From a virus, in IMG/VR virus record IMGVR_UViG_3300014720_000060, positions 1-43,339 of that record: DNA of 43,339 bases, one strand, 5' to 3'. Within the stretch, counting starts at the first letter, position 1; the number at the start of each line of letters is the position of its first letter. Below are positions 1 to 9,039 of the stretch, piece by piece. Below the pieces are notes generated by a model, which saw only the letters and a program-made list of their open reading frames with translations, did not search any database and was not told the origin of the DNA. The translations under genes and the position numbers were made by a program.

Positions 1-469
1 ATGTTTTAACAAGATAATCATAGGAATTCAAAATGGAAATCTGATCCGCAAAATTTCCCTCTGGATCCGGACTTGCAACTTGAAACGCCATGGGATTTTC
101 CGGATCTCCAATCACCATGTTACCAATGTTGTACATGCTGTTGATGCTGGTGTTGCGAACATCGTAACGGAAATTGAAATCCGGGGTCAAACTGAACAAT
201 GTATCCAGACGCAATCCTTTTCCTTCATCATAAAGTGCGCTATCAAACACAACATATTCTTCGGTATAACCTGCGAACTTGCTGAACATTTCCACGGCAA
301 TCGCTATGTTTTCATAAAGTTGGTCCTGATGAATTTCCACATTAACAAGAGGTGCTCCCAACTGACGGCTGATACGAATGCCCAGATCATTGAATGCCTG
401 GATCCGGCTATTCAGATTTGTGCTGTAAAACGTGCTGACGTTTTGTGTGACTGTACAACTTAGGCTCAT
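1..469 (-). CDS. Virion structural protein, partial (C-terminus beyond window)
   Basis: Open reading frame on the minus strand from ATG at 469 running off the left edge, with 156 codons visible and no stop. The product starts MSLSCTVTQN and contains a soluble helical segment around residues 45-75 (QLYENIAIAVEMFSKFAG) of a style I associate with conserved but unassigned virion proteins of marine T4-like phages. The ATG follows the stop of the preceding gene by one base (TAATATG), so the two are probably translated from one transcript. A plus-strand frame also stays open here but is antisense. Function is not assignable. Its place at the end of the tail and adhesin block suggests a particle component. 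Confidence 0.7.
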   Translation of the reverse strand, partial: MSLSCTVTQNVSTFYSTNLNSRIQAFNDLGIRISRQLGAPLVNVEIHQDQLYENIAIAVEMFSKFAGYTEEYVVFDSALYDEGKGLRLDTLFSLTPDFNFRYDVRNTSINSMYNIGNMVIGDPENPMAFQVASPDPEGNFADQISILNSYDYLVKT

Positions 470-470
470 A

Positions 471-1094
471 TTAATTGTTGCTGGTTATGGAAACAATGAT
501 GGTGGATTGGTTGGCGGTCAGACCAGTAAACATTACGTAAAGAGCATTTACCCGTTCATGCAGGGCGGATACTGCCGCCTGCACAGAAGCATAATTCAGA
601 TCTAACGCCTGTATTCTGTCCTGATAAAAAACATTTGGAGAAAGAATGTTGCCAAATCCAACCGATGAAAGGAATGAGGTATAATTTGCACTGTTGGCCA
701 CAAGATTTGCATATGCTTCCGCCCAATATGCACTGTCAGCTTTGACCGTTGTATAAACTGAAGACCAGCTTCCGGAAAGTGTATTAACTGTTATATAAGT
801 GCTTTGCCAATTGGAACTGAAAGATAAAACATGAGTATAAACACTTTCCCAATCGGAACTGTTTGTTTGAACTGTGGTGTAAACGCTGACCCAATAACCG
901 CTATTGGCTTGAAGTGTTAAATATGCACTATACCAGTTTTCACTTGTGCCTTGATCTTGAGTGTAAAAAATTCCCTGAAATTTGGAATTGGGTCCGGCAA
1001 CAGGATCGGTTCCACTTTCCAATATGCCCGGAGTGGGATTGGTATGGTGGGTGGAACGATGAAGCTTTCCGTGAAAAGGATAATTGCCAGCCAT
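471..1094 (-). CDS. Probable fibre protein with seven 14-residue Trp repeats
   Basis: A 207-residue protein. From residue 54 to 138 it is built of exact 14-residue units, each opening with Trp (54, 68, 82, 96, 110, 124) or finally Tyr138, with Tyr at +4, Val/Leu at +7 and Ser/Asn at +11. That 4-3-4-3 spacing is a heptad pattern, so the region should form a long coiled coil, as in phage fibres. The N-terminus (MAGNYPFHGKLHR) is short and polar and the C-terminal 60 residues are non-repetitive. It has its own late promoter octamer 5 bases before the ATG. A role in a tail fibre or whisker is inference; no catalytic motif is seen. Confidence 0.75.
   Translation of the reverse strand: MAGNYPFHGKLHRSTHHTNPTPGILESGTDPVAGPNSKFQGIFYTQDQGTSENWYSAYLTLQANSGYWVSVYTTVQTNSSDWESVYTHVLSFSSNWQSTYITVNTLSGSWSSVYTTVKADSAYWAEAYANLVANSANYTSFLSSVGFGNILSPNVFYQDRIQALDLNYASVQAAVSALHERVNALYVMFTGLTANQSTIIVSITSNN
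690..940 (-). repeat. Tandem 42-bp coding repeats (14-residue units)
   Basis: The coding region for residues 54-138 of the fibre-like protein is a tandem array with a 42-base period. Conservation is at amino-acid level (W-x3-Y-x2-V-x3-S) and only partial at DNA level, so it is an old duplication array. Confidence 0.8.
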
Positions 1095-1099
1095 ATATT

Positions 1100-1107
1100 T
1101 ATTTATA
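1100..1107 (-). promoter_or_regulatory. T4-type late promoter TATAAATA
   Basis: Exact T4 late consensus on the minus strand, 5 bases before the ATG at 1094. With T4 spacing the transcript would begin at the A of the start codon. Confidence 0.7.
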
Positions 1108-1120
1108 AATTAATTGCATA

Positions 1121-2893
1121 TTATGTGCAGAGGATGCCGATTATAAATGCACCATCTCCAACACCTATCATATCAGCACCGGCGTCTATGGTAATAATAT
1201 TGCAATCTGTTTTGAATATTGGTATTGGCAGGGGCGTATCACCTTGAATCACATCAAGAATAGCTAATTGTTGCAAATATAATTTATATAAACACCTGTT
1301 TATCACATCACTTTGATAATTTTCATTATTTCCAATAAAATTATCACAGTTAATGTTTAGTGCCGGACCTGATAAAAACGAATCGTCCATATAGATATTT
1401 TTTACAAATCTATAACTTTCATAAATGTCTTGATTTGTCATTTGAATGTCCACAGCAGAAAGTGGAAGAAATGGATCCAGATCAAACTTGAATCTTTGCC
1501 GCGCCTGATTCAAAAGAATGTAATTGTTGTTGATAAGTTTGCTTATGCTTTTATTGAAAACAAAACTTTGAGAATATTCGTCATCCTCCACGTGAATTTG
1601 TTGTGAAGAAAATATTTCAAAATCATAAGAGTAAAGCATATTGTTTGTGGTATTTGGCTCCAAAAATCTAAAAAACTGACCTCCCGAAATATTTGTACCC
1701 AATGTTGTGGACGAAAACAACAATATATCATCCACATTCTCGTTTAAATAAAGATCCAAAGCCTGCAAACTATAATTAAAAATGTTGTCCTTTGTTAAAT
1801 TATATTTTCCAATTTTTGTTGTGGGTCTTGAAAAATATTTTTTATACAAGGATTTGTTTGTTAAAATATAAAAAATATTCGAATTTTCCTGACTAAACAC
1901 ATATTTTATTGCATATTCACCAAAAATTGTTTCCTCTGAAAAATCTATTATTTTGTAGGAAGAATTTGATATATCAACTATGATAATCTTGTTTTCTTTG
2001 GAAAGAAGGAATATTTCGGTTATGTTCGTGGATTGATTTTTGTGAAGTTTGATGTCAACAATCGTATATGTGGAAAAAAGTTTTTTTAACGTTAATGAAT
2101 ATCTCCAATTAAGTTGGCTATCGAAAAACTTTAAAGAGGAATTTCCGCTGTCCATGACCACCAATGTGGAAAGATACAAATCGGCAGCATAAGGATTATT
2201 AAATTCGTTGTTGTCGTAACGTCCTCCCTGACCGCCTATGATTTTTTTTAGATATCGTTTATTGAGTTTTACATTTTCTCCTCCAATAAAACCTTCAACA
2301 TCATATAATATAATTTCATTGTTAACAGCATCAACAACATAAAGATCGTTTTGATTCAAAATCAAATCGGTTATGTTTCCGTTCCTCAATTGTGTCTGCT
2401 CATCCACATAAATGCTGGAAAGCAAAATATTGAAAGTTGTATAGTCTTTATTAAATTTTGAGAAAAATATTGTTTGCCCCTGGGAAGCTATCAAAATTCT
2501 ATTTTCATTGTCTGAGGTGGGAACCACAACAAAATCACGTATACCATCCAGTGCAGAAAGACCCACGTTTAAAAACGATGCACCACTGGTGTTTGGCGTC
2601 GTTGTTAAATTCCATTTGATTTGATTTTGTCCGGAAGGAACCCCCAACCAATTTGTATAGGAATACGGTATTTGATTTGTGAGAATTTTGGTTCGAGAAT
2701 AAAGATATAAAAGATTTTTGTACAAATAATCCAAACGCAAATTCAAAGCACCTGAAACGCTCAATTCATTGACGGGAATTTGAATTTTATCAAACTGATA
2801 AGGCAAGTTGACAAAATCCCCCACCACTCGATCAAAAATTAAATTTTCTTCCTGAAATGATTGGGAAATATTTTTCACAAATTTTCTCTCCAT
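1121..2893 (-). CDS. Large virion protein with NHL-type beta-propeller
   Basis: A 590-residue protein. Residues about 100-350 contain NHL-like strands; the clearest reads NNPYAADLYLSTLVVMDSGN followed by SSLKFF, the usual pattern of a propeller blade. Another blade is DLYVVDAVNNEIILYDVEG. The last 50 residues are rich in hydrophobic and Gly residues (GADMIGVGDGAFIIG). The ATG at 2893 overlaps the end of the preceding gene by 19 bases, implying coupled translation. It sits in the array of giant proteins after the baseplate genes, so a baseplate-periphery or receptor-binding role is likely but inferred. No enzyme motif is visible. Confidence 0.7.
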   Translation of the reverse strand: MERKFVKNISQSFQEENLIFDRVVGDFVNLPYQFDKIQIPVNELSVSGALNLRLDYLYKNLLYLYSRTKILTNQIPYSYTNWLGVPSGQNQIKWNLTTTPNTSGASFLNVGLSALDGIRDFVVVPTSDNENRILIASQGQTIFFSKFNKDYTTFNILLSSIYVDEQTQLRNGNITDLILNQNDLYVVDAVNNEIILYDVEGFIGGENVKLNKRYLKKIIGGQGGRYDNNEFNNPYAADLYLSTLVVMDSGNSSLKFFDSQLNWRYSLTLKKLFSTYTIVDIKLHKNQSTNITEIFLLSKENKIIIVDISNSSYKIIDFSEETIFGEYAIKYVFSQENSNIFYILTNKSLYKKYFSRPTTKIGKYNLTKDNIFNYSLQALDLYLNENVDDILLFSSTTLGTNISGGQFFRFLEPNTTNNMLYSYDFEIFSSQQIHVEDDEYSQSFVFNKSISKLINNNYILLNQARQRFKFDLDPFLPLSAVDIQMTNQDIYESYRFVKNIYMDDSFLSGPALNINCDNFIGNNENYQSDVINRCLYKLYLQQLAILDVIQGDTPLPIPIFKTDCNIITIDAGADMIGVGDGAFIIGILCT

Positions 2894-5800
2894 ACCAAAT
2901 CTTTAATTTCAGTCATGTACGGAAGATTGTTCAACAATATGGTATTTAATTGCTGTTGCACATAGGCTCGTGCAGTTGAGTCTGTTATTCTGGAATTGTT
3001 TATGGAAATGTTTATTGCTGGAGATTTGTGATAAGGTACTCTTTGACGGAAAAACTTGTCAATTGTGTCTGTATAATTTCTATTTTCCGAAGGGAGATTG
3101 AATAACAGGGGCTGAATGTTTTTAGAATATTTTTGAATTAATCTTATGGTATAATAATCCAAAGCTTTCGTGAAGAAAAACACATCACGAATATCCATGT
3201 TTTTGACTGTGAATGCATTTTCTATTTTTAATTTATCATACAAATTAATTCCGGCAAAATATTGAGTGGTTCCATATGTAAAAGGTTCACTGATAATTTC
3301 ACTTAATGTGTATTTTCCGGGGCTGAAGGTTTTTGATGTCGCGATTTGACCATCCACAAATAAAACACAATTTCCTTTTACAGAATCAAATGATAAGGCA
3401 AACTGATGATAACCAAAATTTAATTGGTTTATGTCAAAAGAAAGGTTTAATTCCTCTGAAGATTCGGACGGATACACATTCGGAAGATTGATTCTTATGG
3501 TCAACCCATTTTTGGGATATGTTTGGTTTATAATTTCATGATTATAAACTGAATTTGTGGTGGGAACAGTAAAACAAGCGGAAACAGGATAATCCAATGT
3601 AATTACGTTTTCATTTGCTTCAAATGTTTTTGTGTCTATCAAAGCCACTGATCCTGTTGTGTTGGTTGTTGAACATATGGCATAAACTGTGGAAATATTT
3701 TCTCCTGCCACGTAAGTTGAACAATAATCACTGGCAATTACATTTTGAGCACTTACGGGTAATTTAAATGAATTGATAACGAATCCGGCAGAATTGTGGA
3801 CATAACAGGTTGAATTGTTATCGAATATAAAAAAGTTCAAATCATTATCAATTGTAAATGTAGTTATGGCCCCGCTACTATTGTAAATGCGGGTTTCAAT
3901 ATTATTGCTAGAAACGTTCCATTCTTTTATTTCTCCGTTTGAATTGTAAAAAATTCTAACTTGGTCACGTATTTCTGAATCGCCCCCATCCAATATATAA
4001 ATCGCATTTCCTATTTTTTTCAAAGATTTGGCACTTACCATGGGAGTTGTGGAATATTGTTTAACCAGATCATTATAATCAAATTTTTCTGTTTTTCGGT
4101 TGTAAGAAACAAAGTCACCCACTGGTGATACCAAGAAATATGTGCTTGTTGCATCGGAAAAATGCGATATAGTTGATGAAAGGGGATTGTACTGGGAACT
4201 GTCTGTAATTGTGTTTTGAGAATTTATTTGAAAAAGTTCGCCTGAATTGTCCAAAACAAAATAATCATCCAGACTTTCAATTTGAACAAGGTCTAAAATG
4301 GGCTTGTTAAATTCTATTGTGTCTATTAAACTCCATTCTGAATTGTAAATTTTTACTTTGTTTCCGTCAATAGTCCGAACAAAAGGGGTCACTGCCCGGT
4401 CAGAATAAATTCCTATGCCGGTATTTTTGTAATTACCAACGATTTCATGTCCAAATGGCACACGAAAATCTTTGCTTCCTATTGTAAAGAAAAATGTGAA
4501 TCGATTATCAAAATTTTTACTATTAATTGTTTCATTTATCGCATACACATTTCCCAAAAATTTATAAACACCGTTTGAAGGAGCCAACACAGTGCCGTTT
4601 GTTTGCAAATATTGATCGATTCCATTAAAAAGAACTGAAGAATCGTTTTTATTTATATATTCATCAATATCCTGTTTTCCTATTCTATAATACGCATAAA
4701 GAGTATAAGGTTCAAACGTTAATTGACTTTTTATATCAAAAATTTCTGACGGAACATTCAATTGTTTTGTTATACAATCATAATAACTTTCATATGCAAA
4801 AACATCATTGGCCGAAAAAGCCAATTGCCGTGTTGTTTTATTCGGTAAAAAATATCGATCATACCAGACAGGACGTGTATTGGGATTTGAAGAACCGCTC
4901 AACCATGAGCAAAGCCAGGTACCGTTAATTTCCCCCCGAGGATTCCCCTGATTTGACGTATTTTTATAATCTGCATTTTTTTTCCATATTTTATCGGAAA
5001 ATTCAGGAGTATTTGAATAAACCGCCCCGGATTCGGCTAATTTTGAATCATTGATGTTGATGAAATTATATTCACCCATATCCAAAGATGTATGGAAGTA
5101 AGTCAATCTTCCCGGTTCAAACCTGTATTCGTTTATTTTGCTTTGGTAATTCTGAGAAAATTTTAGATTTCCCTTTTCCTGAAATGATCCTGTGTTTAAA
5201 GATACATATTTTCTAAGTTCTTTATTTTCACCGTATGAAACATTCTCAGATTGGGGAGTTAAGTTGTTTTTTTCTGTTATAAAATTATAAGGAATTCGTT
5301 CAGAGGATATGTTGTTAAATTCACTATGAAATATGACTTGGTTTTTTATTATTTCTGATTGCGAACAATCCACATTTAAATTGTTCGTATCAAATTGTTT
5401 TGTATATGAAAACCATCTGGATGAAAGAGAATCCAAAAGATTAAATTTTATTGGCAAAATATTAAATGTATTCTGCGGGGTTAATTGAACATCACTTCCT
5501 GTCAAAGGAACAAATCCTAAAGAGGAACTTTCCCTTACTAATGTATAAACATTGTTGTTTTTTCTGTAAAACAAAGCCATGCAATTGTTGGTTGCATCTA
5601 AAATGTATTCGAAAGCCTGATGATACAGGCTGTTTGTGTTGTAAATGTCAGTTGTGGATGAAAGCAGATAAACACGATTGGTAAGAAAATTTACATTTAA
5701 ATAATATCTTACATTGTAATATTCGTGTGAAACTCTGCAAAGATTGTTTGGCAAGAAATCTACTTCAAAATAATAATTGGAATTTTTTCCTCCGAAAAAA

Positions 5801-6156
5801 TTATTTGTGGTTATATCCATATAATTGGATGAAACTATCGGTGATATGGCCCAAAAACGTTGCGCCGTGTCTTTTACGCTGGCCAAACCATTGCTGATAG
5901 TAGTGACAAAACCGTTTCCAGTTTGATTTGGATTTGTTAATGAAAATTCTTTTAAAAATCCAATTGAAGATGTTAAAGCAATCGTGGAATAATTATTATT
6001 TTTTTGGTCAAATGTTTTTGAAAACAATTCAGGATATACGAAATTTATGCAAGAATCACTGAATATTCTTTGTTGATGGGTTTGTAAATCATTGTCCTGA
6101 ACATAAAAAACTTCCATGTTCGACCAATTATTGTCATCAAATGATTTTACAGGCAT
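2875..6156 (-). CDS. Giant virion protein with LamG/concanavalin-like C-terminal domain
   Basis: A 1093-residue protein. I place the start at ATG 6156 (MPVKSFDDNN) and not at the upstream in-frame ATG at 6189, because a late promoter octamer lies 5 bases before 6156 and the upstream gene ends at 6168. Near the C-terminus (about 890-1030) a stretch of beta-strands with LSFDSVKGNCVLFVDGQIA and later VKNMDIRDVFFFTKALD is typical of LamG/concanavalin-like lectin folds. The middle has repeated short strands resembling a propeller. Such domains bind sugars in phage adhesins, so a host-recognition role is plausible. Asn and Ser are very frequent, as in its neighbours. Confidence 0.7.
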   Translation of the reverse strand: MPVKSFDDNNWSNMEVFYVQDNDLQTHQQRIFSDSCINFVYPELFSKTFDQKNNNYSTIALTSSIGFLKEFSLTNPNQTGNGFVTTISNGLASVKDTAQRFWAISPIVSSNYMDITTNNFFGGKNSNYYFEVDFLPNNLCRVSHEYYNVRYYLNVNFLTNRVYLLSSTTDIYNTNSLYHQAFEYILDATNNCMALFYRKNNNVYTLVRESSSLGFVPLTGSDVQLTPQNTFNILPIKFNLLDSLSSRWFSYTKQFDTNNLNVDCSQSEIIKNQVIFHSEFNNISSERIPYNFITEKNNLTPQSENVSYGENKELRKYVSLNTGSFQEKGNLKFSQNYQSKINEYRFEPGRLTYFHTSLDMGEYNFININDSKLAESGAVYSNTPEFSDKIWKKNADYKNTSNQGNPRGEINGTWLCSWLSGSSNPNTRPVWYDRYFLPNKTTRQLAFSANDVFAYESYYDCITKQLNVPSEIFDIKSQLTFEPYTLYAYYRIGKQDIDEYINKNDSSVLFNGIDQYLQTNGTVLAPSNGVYKFLGNVYAINETINSKNFDNRFTFFFTIGSKDFRVPFGHEIVGNYKNTGIGIYSDRAVTPFVRTIDGNKVKIYNSEWSLIDTIEFNKPILDLVQIESLDDYFVLDNSGELFQINSQNTITDSSQYNPLSSTISHFSDATSTYFLVSPVGDFVSYNRKTEKFDYNDLVKQYSTTPMVSAKSLKKIGNAIYILDGGDSEIRDQVRIFYNSNGEIKEWNVSSNNIETRIYNSSGAITTFTIDNDLNFFIFDNNSTCYVHNSAGFVINSFKLPVSAQNVIASDYCSTYVAGENISTVYAICSTTNTTGSVALIDTKTFEANENVITLDYPVSACFTVPTTNSVYNHEIINQTYPKNGLTIRINLPNVYPSESSEELNLSFDINQLNFGYHQFALSFDSVKGNCVLFVDGQIATSKTFSPGKYTLSEIISEPFTYGTTQYFAGINLYDKLKIENAFTVKNMDIRDVFFFTKALDYYTIRLIQKYSKNIQPLLFNLPSENRNYTDTIDKFFRQRVPYHKSPAINISINNSRITDSTARAYVQQQLNTILLNNLPYMTEIKDLVWRENL

Positions 6157-6161
6157 AAAAA

Positions 6162-6169
6162 TATTTATT
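6162..6169 (-). promoter_or_regulatory. Late promoter octamer AATAAATA
   Basis: Minus strand, 5 bases (TTTTT) before the ATG at 6156. It overlaps the stop codon of the preceding gene and decides the start of the 1093-residue protein. Confidence 0.65.
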
Positions 6170-7052
6170 AATATATCGGGGCAACACAACTTATTGGAAC
6201 CAAATAAGTTGGATTGAATACATTAACACCTATCAATAGTTCATTGTTTAAAATTGTTATTAATGCACAATAAGCACTCAAAGGAGGTATGACCGGATAA
6301 ATTGGCTCGGAAGTTATGGCAGGTAAAATTGTAATTGCAAATTCAAGGGGGGGAAGTTCCGGTCTTATTATAGGAGGTGCGTTGAACAGATAATCACCGG
6401 TTCCTAAAACTCCGTAATGGACATTTAACATGTTATATCCTTGAAGCGTCAACAAATAATTTCTTGCATCATCCAACAATTGATAATTTAAAATTTTATA
6501 ATCCAAAACAGGATCTATGATACTGGGTTGTGTGCAACTTAAATGAATAACAAAAACATCAACATAAAAATTTTCCCGATAACAACTGATACTTGCACTG
6601 TATGATTCCAAAAAGTTTTTAGTCGTTTCATATGTTCCCGACACGCTTTTTATTGTGGTTAATGTCGGATTAACCAAATTAACGTTTGTTTCTACTAAAT
6701 TATTATTTAAATTTGAAGAAACCTTTTGTATTTTATAAAAGGTTTGTTGAACACCTGATAAAGAATATGTAATGATAATAGGGGCTATAAAAAGAAATTC
6801 ATTTTGTTCGTGCCGACGAATAACTATATTTTCTGAAGCAGAAAATGTTGATGTGTTTGTATAATCATTTACAGGAAGCGCTGAAAGCGGGGGATACGCG
6901 CTCAATGATGCAAACGTGCCGGAACAAAGAGTGTTTGTATATGTAAACCCATAGCCAAAAATAGGATCTTGGTAAACATACCCGTCAATTGTGCCGTAAC
7001 TGACGAAATTTTCGTCGGCTGTAAGATAAATTATTGCCGTATTATATTTCAT
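6168..7052 (-). CDS. Virion protein with Pro-rich PLSAYCA C-terminal module
   Basis: A 294-residue protein. The start is taken as the ATG at 7052, which overlaps the stop of the previous gene as ATGA; a TTG 30 bases upstream is less likely. The body is beta-rich and Thr/Ser-rich. The last 60 residues are Pro-rich and contain PPLSAYCALITI, then a Phe-x2-x-Tyr-x2-Pro tail. The same module ends the upstream neighbour, and the two genes share a 20-base exact DNA repeat there, so they look partly duplicated. No known domain is recognised. A structural role is inferred from position and size. Confidence 0.65.
   Translation of the reverse strand: MKYNTAIIYLTADENFVSYGTIDGYVYQDPIFGYGFTYTNTLCSGTFASLSAYPPLSALPVNDYTNTSTFSASENIVIRRHEQNEFLFIAPIIITYSLSGVQQTFYKIQKVSSNLNNNLVETNVNLVNPTLTTIKSVSGTYETTKNFLESYSASISCYRENFYVDVFVIHLSCTQPSIIDPVLDYKILNYQLLDDARNYLLTLQGYNMLNVHYGVLGTGDYLFNAPPIIRPELPPLEFAITILPAITSEPIYPVIPPLSAYCALITILNNELLIGVNVFNPTYLVPISCVAPIY
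6265..6284. repeat. 20-bp direct repeat, copy 1
   Basis: GCACAATAAGCACTCAAAGG, identical to 7155-7174. It encodes the conserved LSAYCA core on the minus strand in two adjacent virion genes. Confidence 0.85.
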
Positions 7053-9010
7053 ATTATGGGAACTCCCGTCAACGGTGGGCAATAAATCGGACTCAGAATA
7101 TCAAAACCATTTATGGAATAAAGAGGAATGCTGCTGTTAACAATTTCAACCATTGCACAATAAGCACTCAAAGGTAGGATTGGAGGCTTGGGACATTGAA
7201 TGGTTAATACATATCCGCTTAAATCTATTTTTCTTATATATGAAACCGATAGAGGCGTGAGCAATTGAATTGCACAAGGAGGAATAACGGGAGGTGGAAC
7301 ATATGCCGGATCACAAGTTAAATTAAAAATGCTTATTCCGTTTGTGGAACGGGCCGCCAGAATATTTCCCTTGATGTCTATATGAGTTCCCAAATAAACA
7401 TTTGGTGTGAGCGATATGGGGGGATATGTCTTTGAAAAACTCAAAGATTCGTTGGATTGAGAGTAATTATAAATATCAATCAATCCGGCATTATTGTTTA
7501 AAGATACGCTATTTCCTGGTCTTGTTACTGCAAAAATATTGTTATAAATAGTAAGAGCAGCTCCAAAATTTGCATTAAAATTATCACCGGAAGACAGTTG
7601 CAATGTATATGACCATAAATTTGTTGATGGGTTTTTTGTAAAGATAAAAACCGCCCCGTCGGATGTATAAGAACATGTTTTGTATGGTGAACTAATCGCA
7701 GCAAAATAATCTCCAATTGCTATAGAGTATCCAAATCCTTCCAAAGCATTCGATATTCCTGAAAGATAAAAAACACTTGAATAATTTGATAAGGAATCGG
7801 ACCTTTCAAAAATTTCTGCTGACCCATCTATGTACGAAACTATTCCTTTATCATTTTTAAATTTTATGTTTGTGGGAACAGATGAAAGACCTGTTATTCT
7901 GGAATTATAGTTCCAATCATAGTTGTTTCTTTTGTAAATTTCAACAGAAGAAAGAGTGGATAAATAGAGATAGTCCCCATCCAAACTTCCGTGCATTCCA
8001 AATCCTGAAACATTTGTGGAATAAACCGTGTATTCCTTTACAACGTTTCTGCCTAAATTTCTGTAAATATCTACAGAATTGTTTAAGGTGTTTCTTACAA
8101 GAAGATTATCAATTGAATTGTCTAAAAAGTTTTCAACCGTTGATAAATTATAAACAATGGTTTGTCTAAAATCAAAAGGAGCAGTTATGGATGTGGTTAA
8201 AATGTAATTGGAGAACGATTTATTTCCCGCAATTTCTGAAAACAAATTATTGGAACCCAAGAATAATTTTCTTGTTTGTCCTACACTAAAAACATTTGTT
8301 TTTATAAATTGCAAACATGTTGCTAAATTTGAATCTAGAATGTTGTCGGCAATTTTATTTTCAAATCCATAACAATCAAATTCTTTTGTTTTAAAAACAG
8401 TTGTATTGTCATTTGAAACAAAATTACACGCAACTCGATAAGCGGTGTTTTTTCTTTTGTTGATGTATGTTTCAGCAATGGTAATGAAATTATCAGGAGA
8501 TTGCATTTTTTGAACCTTAATTTTTCGACCGTGATCTGTTAAAACAACACGGATTGTTTGATAGATTGCATTTTCTTCTGTTGTGTATCCTTGACCCAAA
8601 ACTATGTTTGACAAAGAAGAAAGATTTTCTGTTACCGTCAAAAGAGAATAACCATTCGCTTCCGGGCCCCTTATTGCTACCGTGTTCGGATTGTTTTTAA
8701 AATCCCCGTCAGTTTTTCCTTCTCCTTTTTTAGAAAAATTTCCTGTTATGTCCAATCCTATTCCCAAATATCCACCCTTTAAACCTTCATAATTGGATTG
8801 AGAAAATACAGGAGATCCTGTATATGGCGCATATCCCAGAGAACCTGAAGGGCCGCCACCATAGGGTGAAATCAGAGAGTCTTCATAAAAAACCATGCTG
8901 ATCCCACCAGAACATGAGGAAACCGGATTGAATACAGAAAAGGTCAATGAAGCCGCTATGTCATGACGGCTATCAAAAGGGGTTTCGTTATATATTCTGT
9001 TGAATTGCAT
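7049..9010 (-). CDS. Virion protein with FG-GAP/propeller repeats
   Basis: A 653-residue protein. Residues about 330-560 form propeller-like repeats of the FG-GAP type, for example GFGYSIAIGDYFAAISSPY followed by GAVFIFTKN, then NFGAALTIYNNIFAVTRPG followed by GLIDIYNY. These are recurring blades that read 'feature name, value, sensor style strand'. The N-terminal third contains a Gly/Ser-rich segment (residues about 33-65). The C-terminus carries Pro-rich PPCAIQLL and PLSAYCAMVEI modules shared with the next gene. A late promoter octamer lies 6 bases before the ATG. The likely role is tail or baseplate adhesin; the ligand is unknown. Confidence 0.7.
   Translation of the reverse strand: MQFNRIYNETPFDSRHDIAASLTFSVFNPVSSCSGGISMVFYEDSLISPYGGGPSGSLGYAPYTGSPVFSQSNYEGLKGGYLGIGLDITGNFSKKGEGKTDGDFKNNPNTVAIRGPEANGYSLLTVTENLSSLSNIVLGQGYTTEENAIYQTIRVVLTDHGRKIKVQKMQSPDNFITIAETYINKRKNTAYRVACNFVSNDNTTVFKTKEFDCYGFENKIADNILDSNLATCLQFIKTNVFSVGQTRKLFLGSNNLFSEIAGNKSFSNYILTTSITAPFDFRQTIVYNLSTVENFLDNSIDNLLVRNTLNNSVDIYRNLGRNVVKEYTVYSTNVSGFGMHGSLDGDYLYLSTLSSVEIYKRNNYDWNYNSRITGLSSVPTNIKFKNDKGIVSYIDGSAEIFERSDSLSNYSSVFYLSGISNALEGFGYSIAIGDYFAAISSPYKTCSYTSDGAVFIFTKNPSTNLWSYTLQLSSGDNFNANFGAALTIYNNIFAVTRPGNSVSLNNNAGLIDIYNYSQSNESLSFSKTYPPISLTPNVYLGTHIDIKGNILAARSTNGISIFNLTCDPAYVPPPVIPPCAIQLLTPLSVSYIRKIDLSGYVLTIQCPKPPILPLSAYCAMVEIVNSSIPLYSINGFDILSPIYCPPLTGVPII
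7155..7174. repeat. 20-bp direct repeat, copy 2
   Basis: Identical to 6265-6284. It marks the PLSAYCA module near the C-terminus of the 653-residue protein. Confidence 0.85.
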
Positions 9011-9016
9011 ATAAAT

Positions 9017-9024
9017 TATTTAAT
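9017..9024 (-). promoter_or_regulatory. Late promoter octamer ATTAAATA
   Basis: Minus strand, 6 bases before the ATG at 9010. Confidence 0.6.
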
Positions 9025-9039
9025 TGTTAAATTCTTTTG

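Noticed and set aside
80-463. A plus-strand frame of 127 codons at the left edge
   Set aside because: It is antisense to the minus-strand partial gene, which continues the operon and has a coherent protein sequence.
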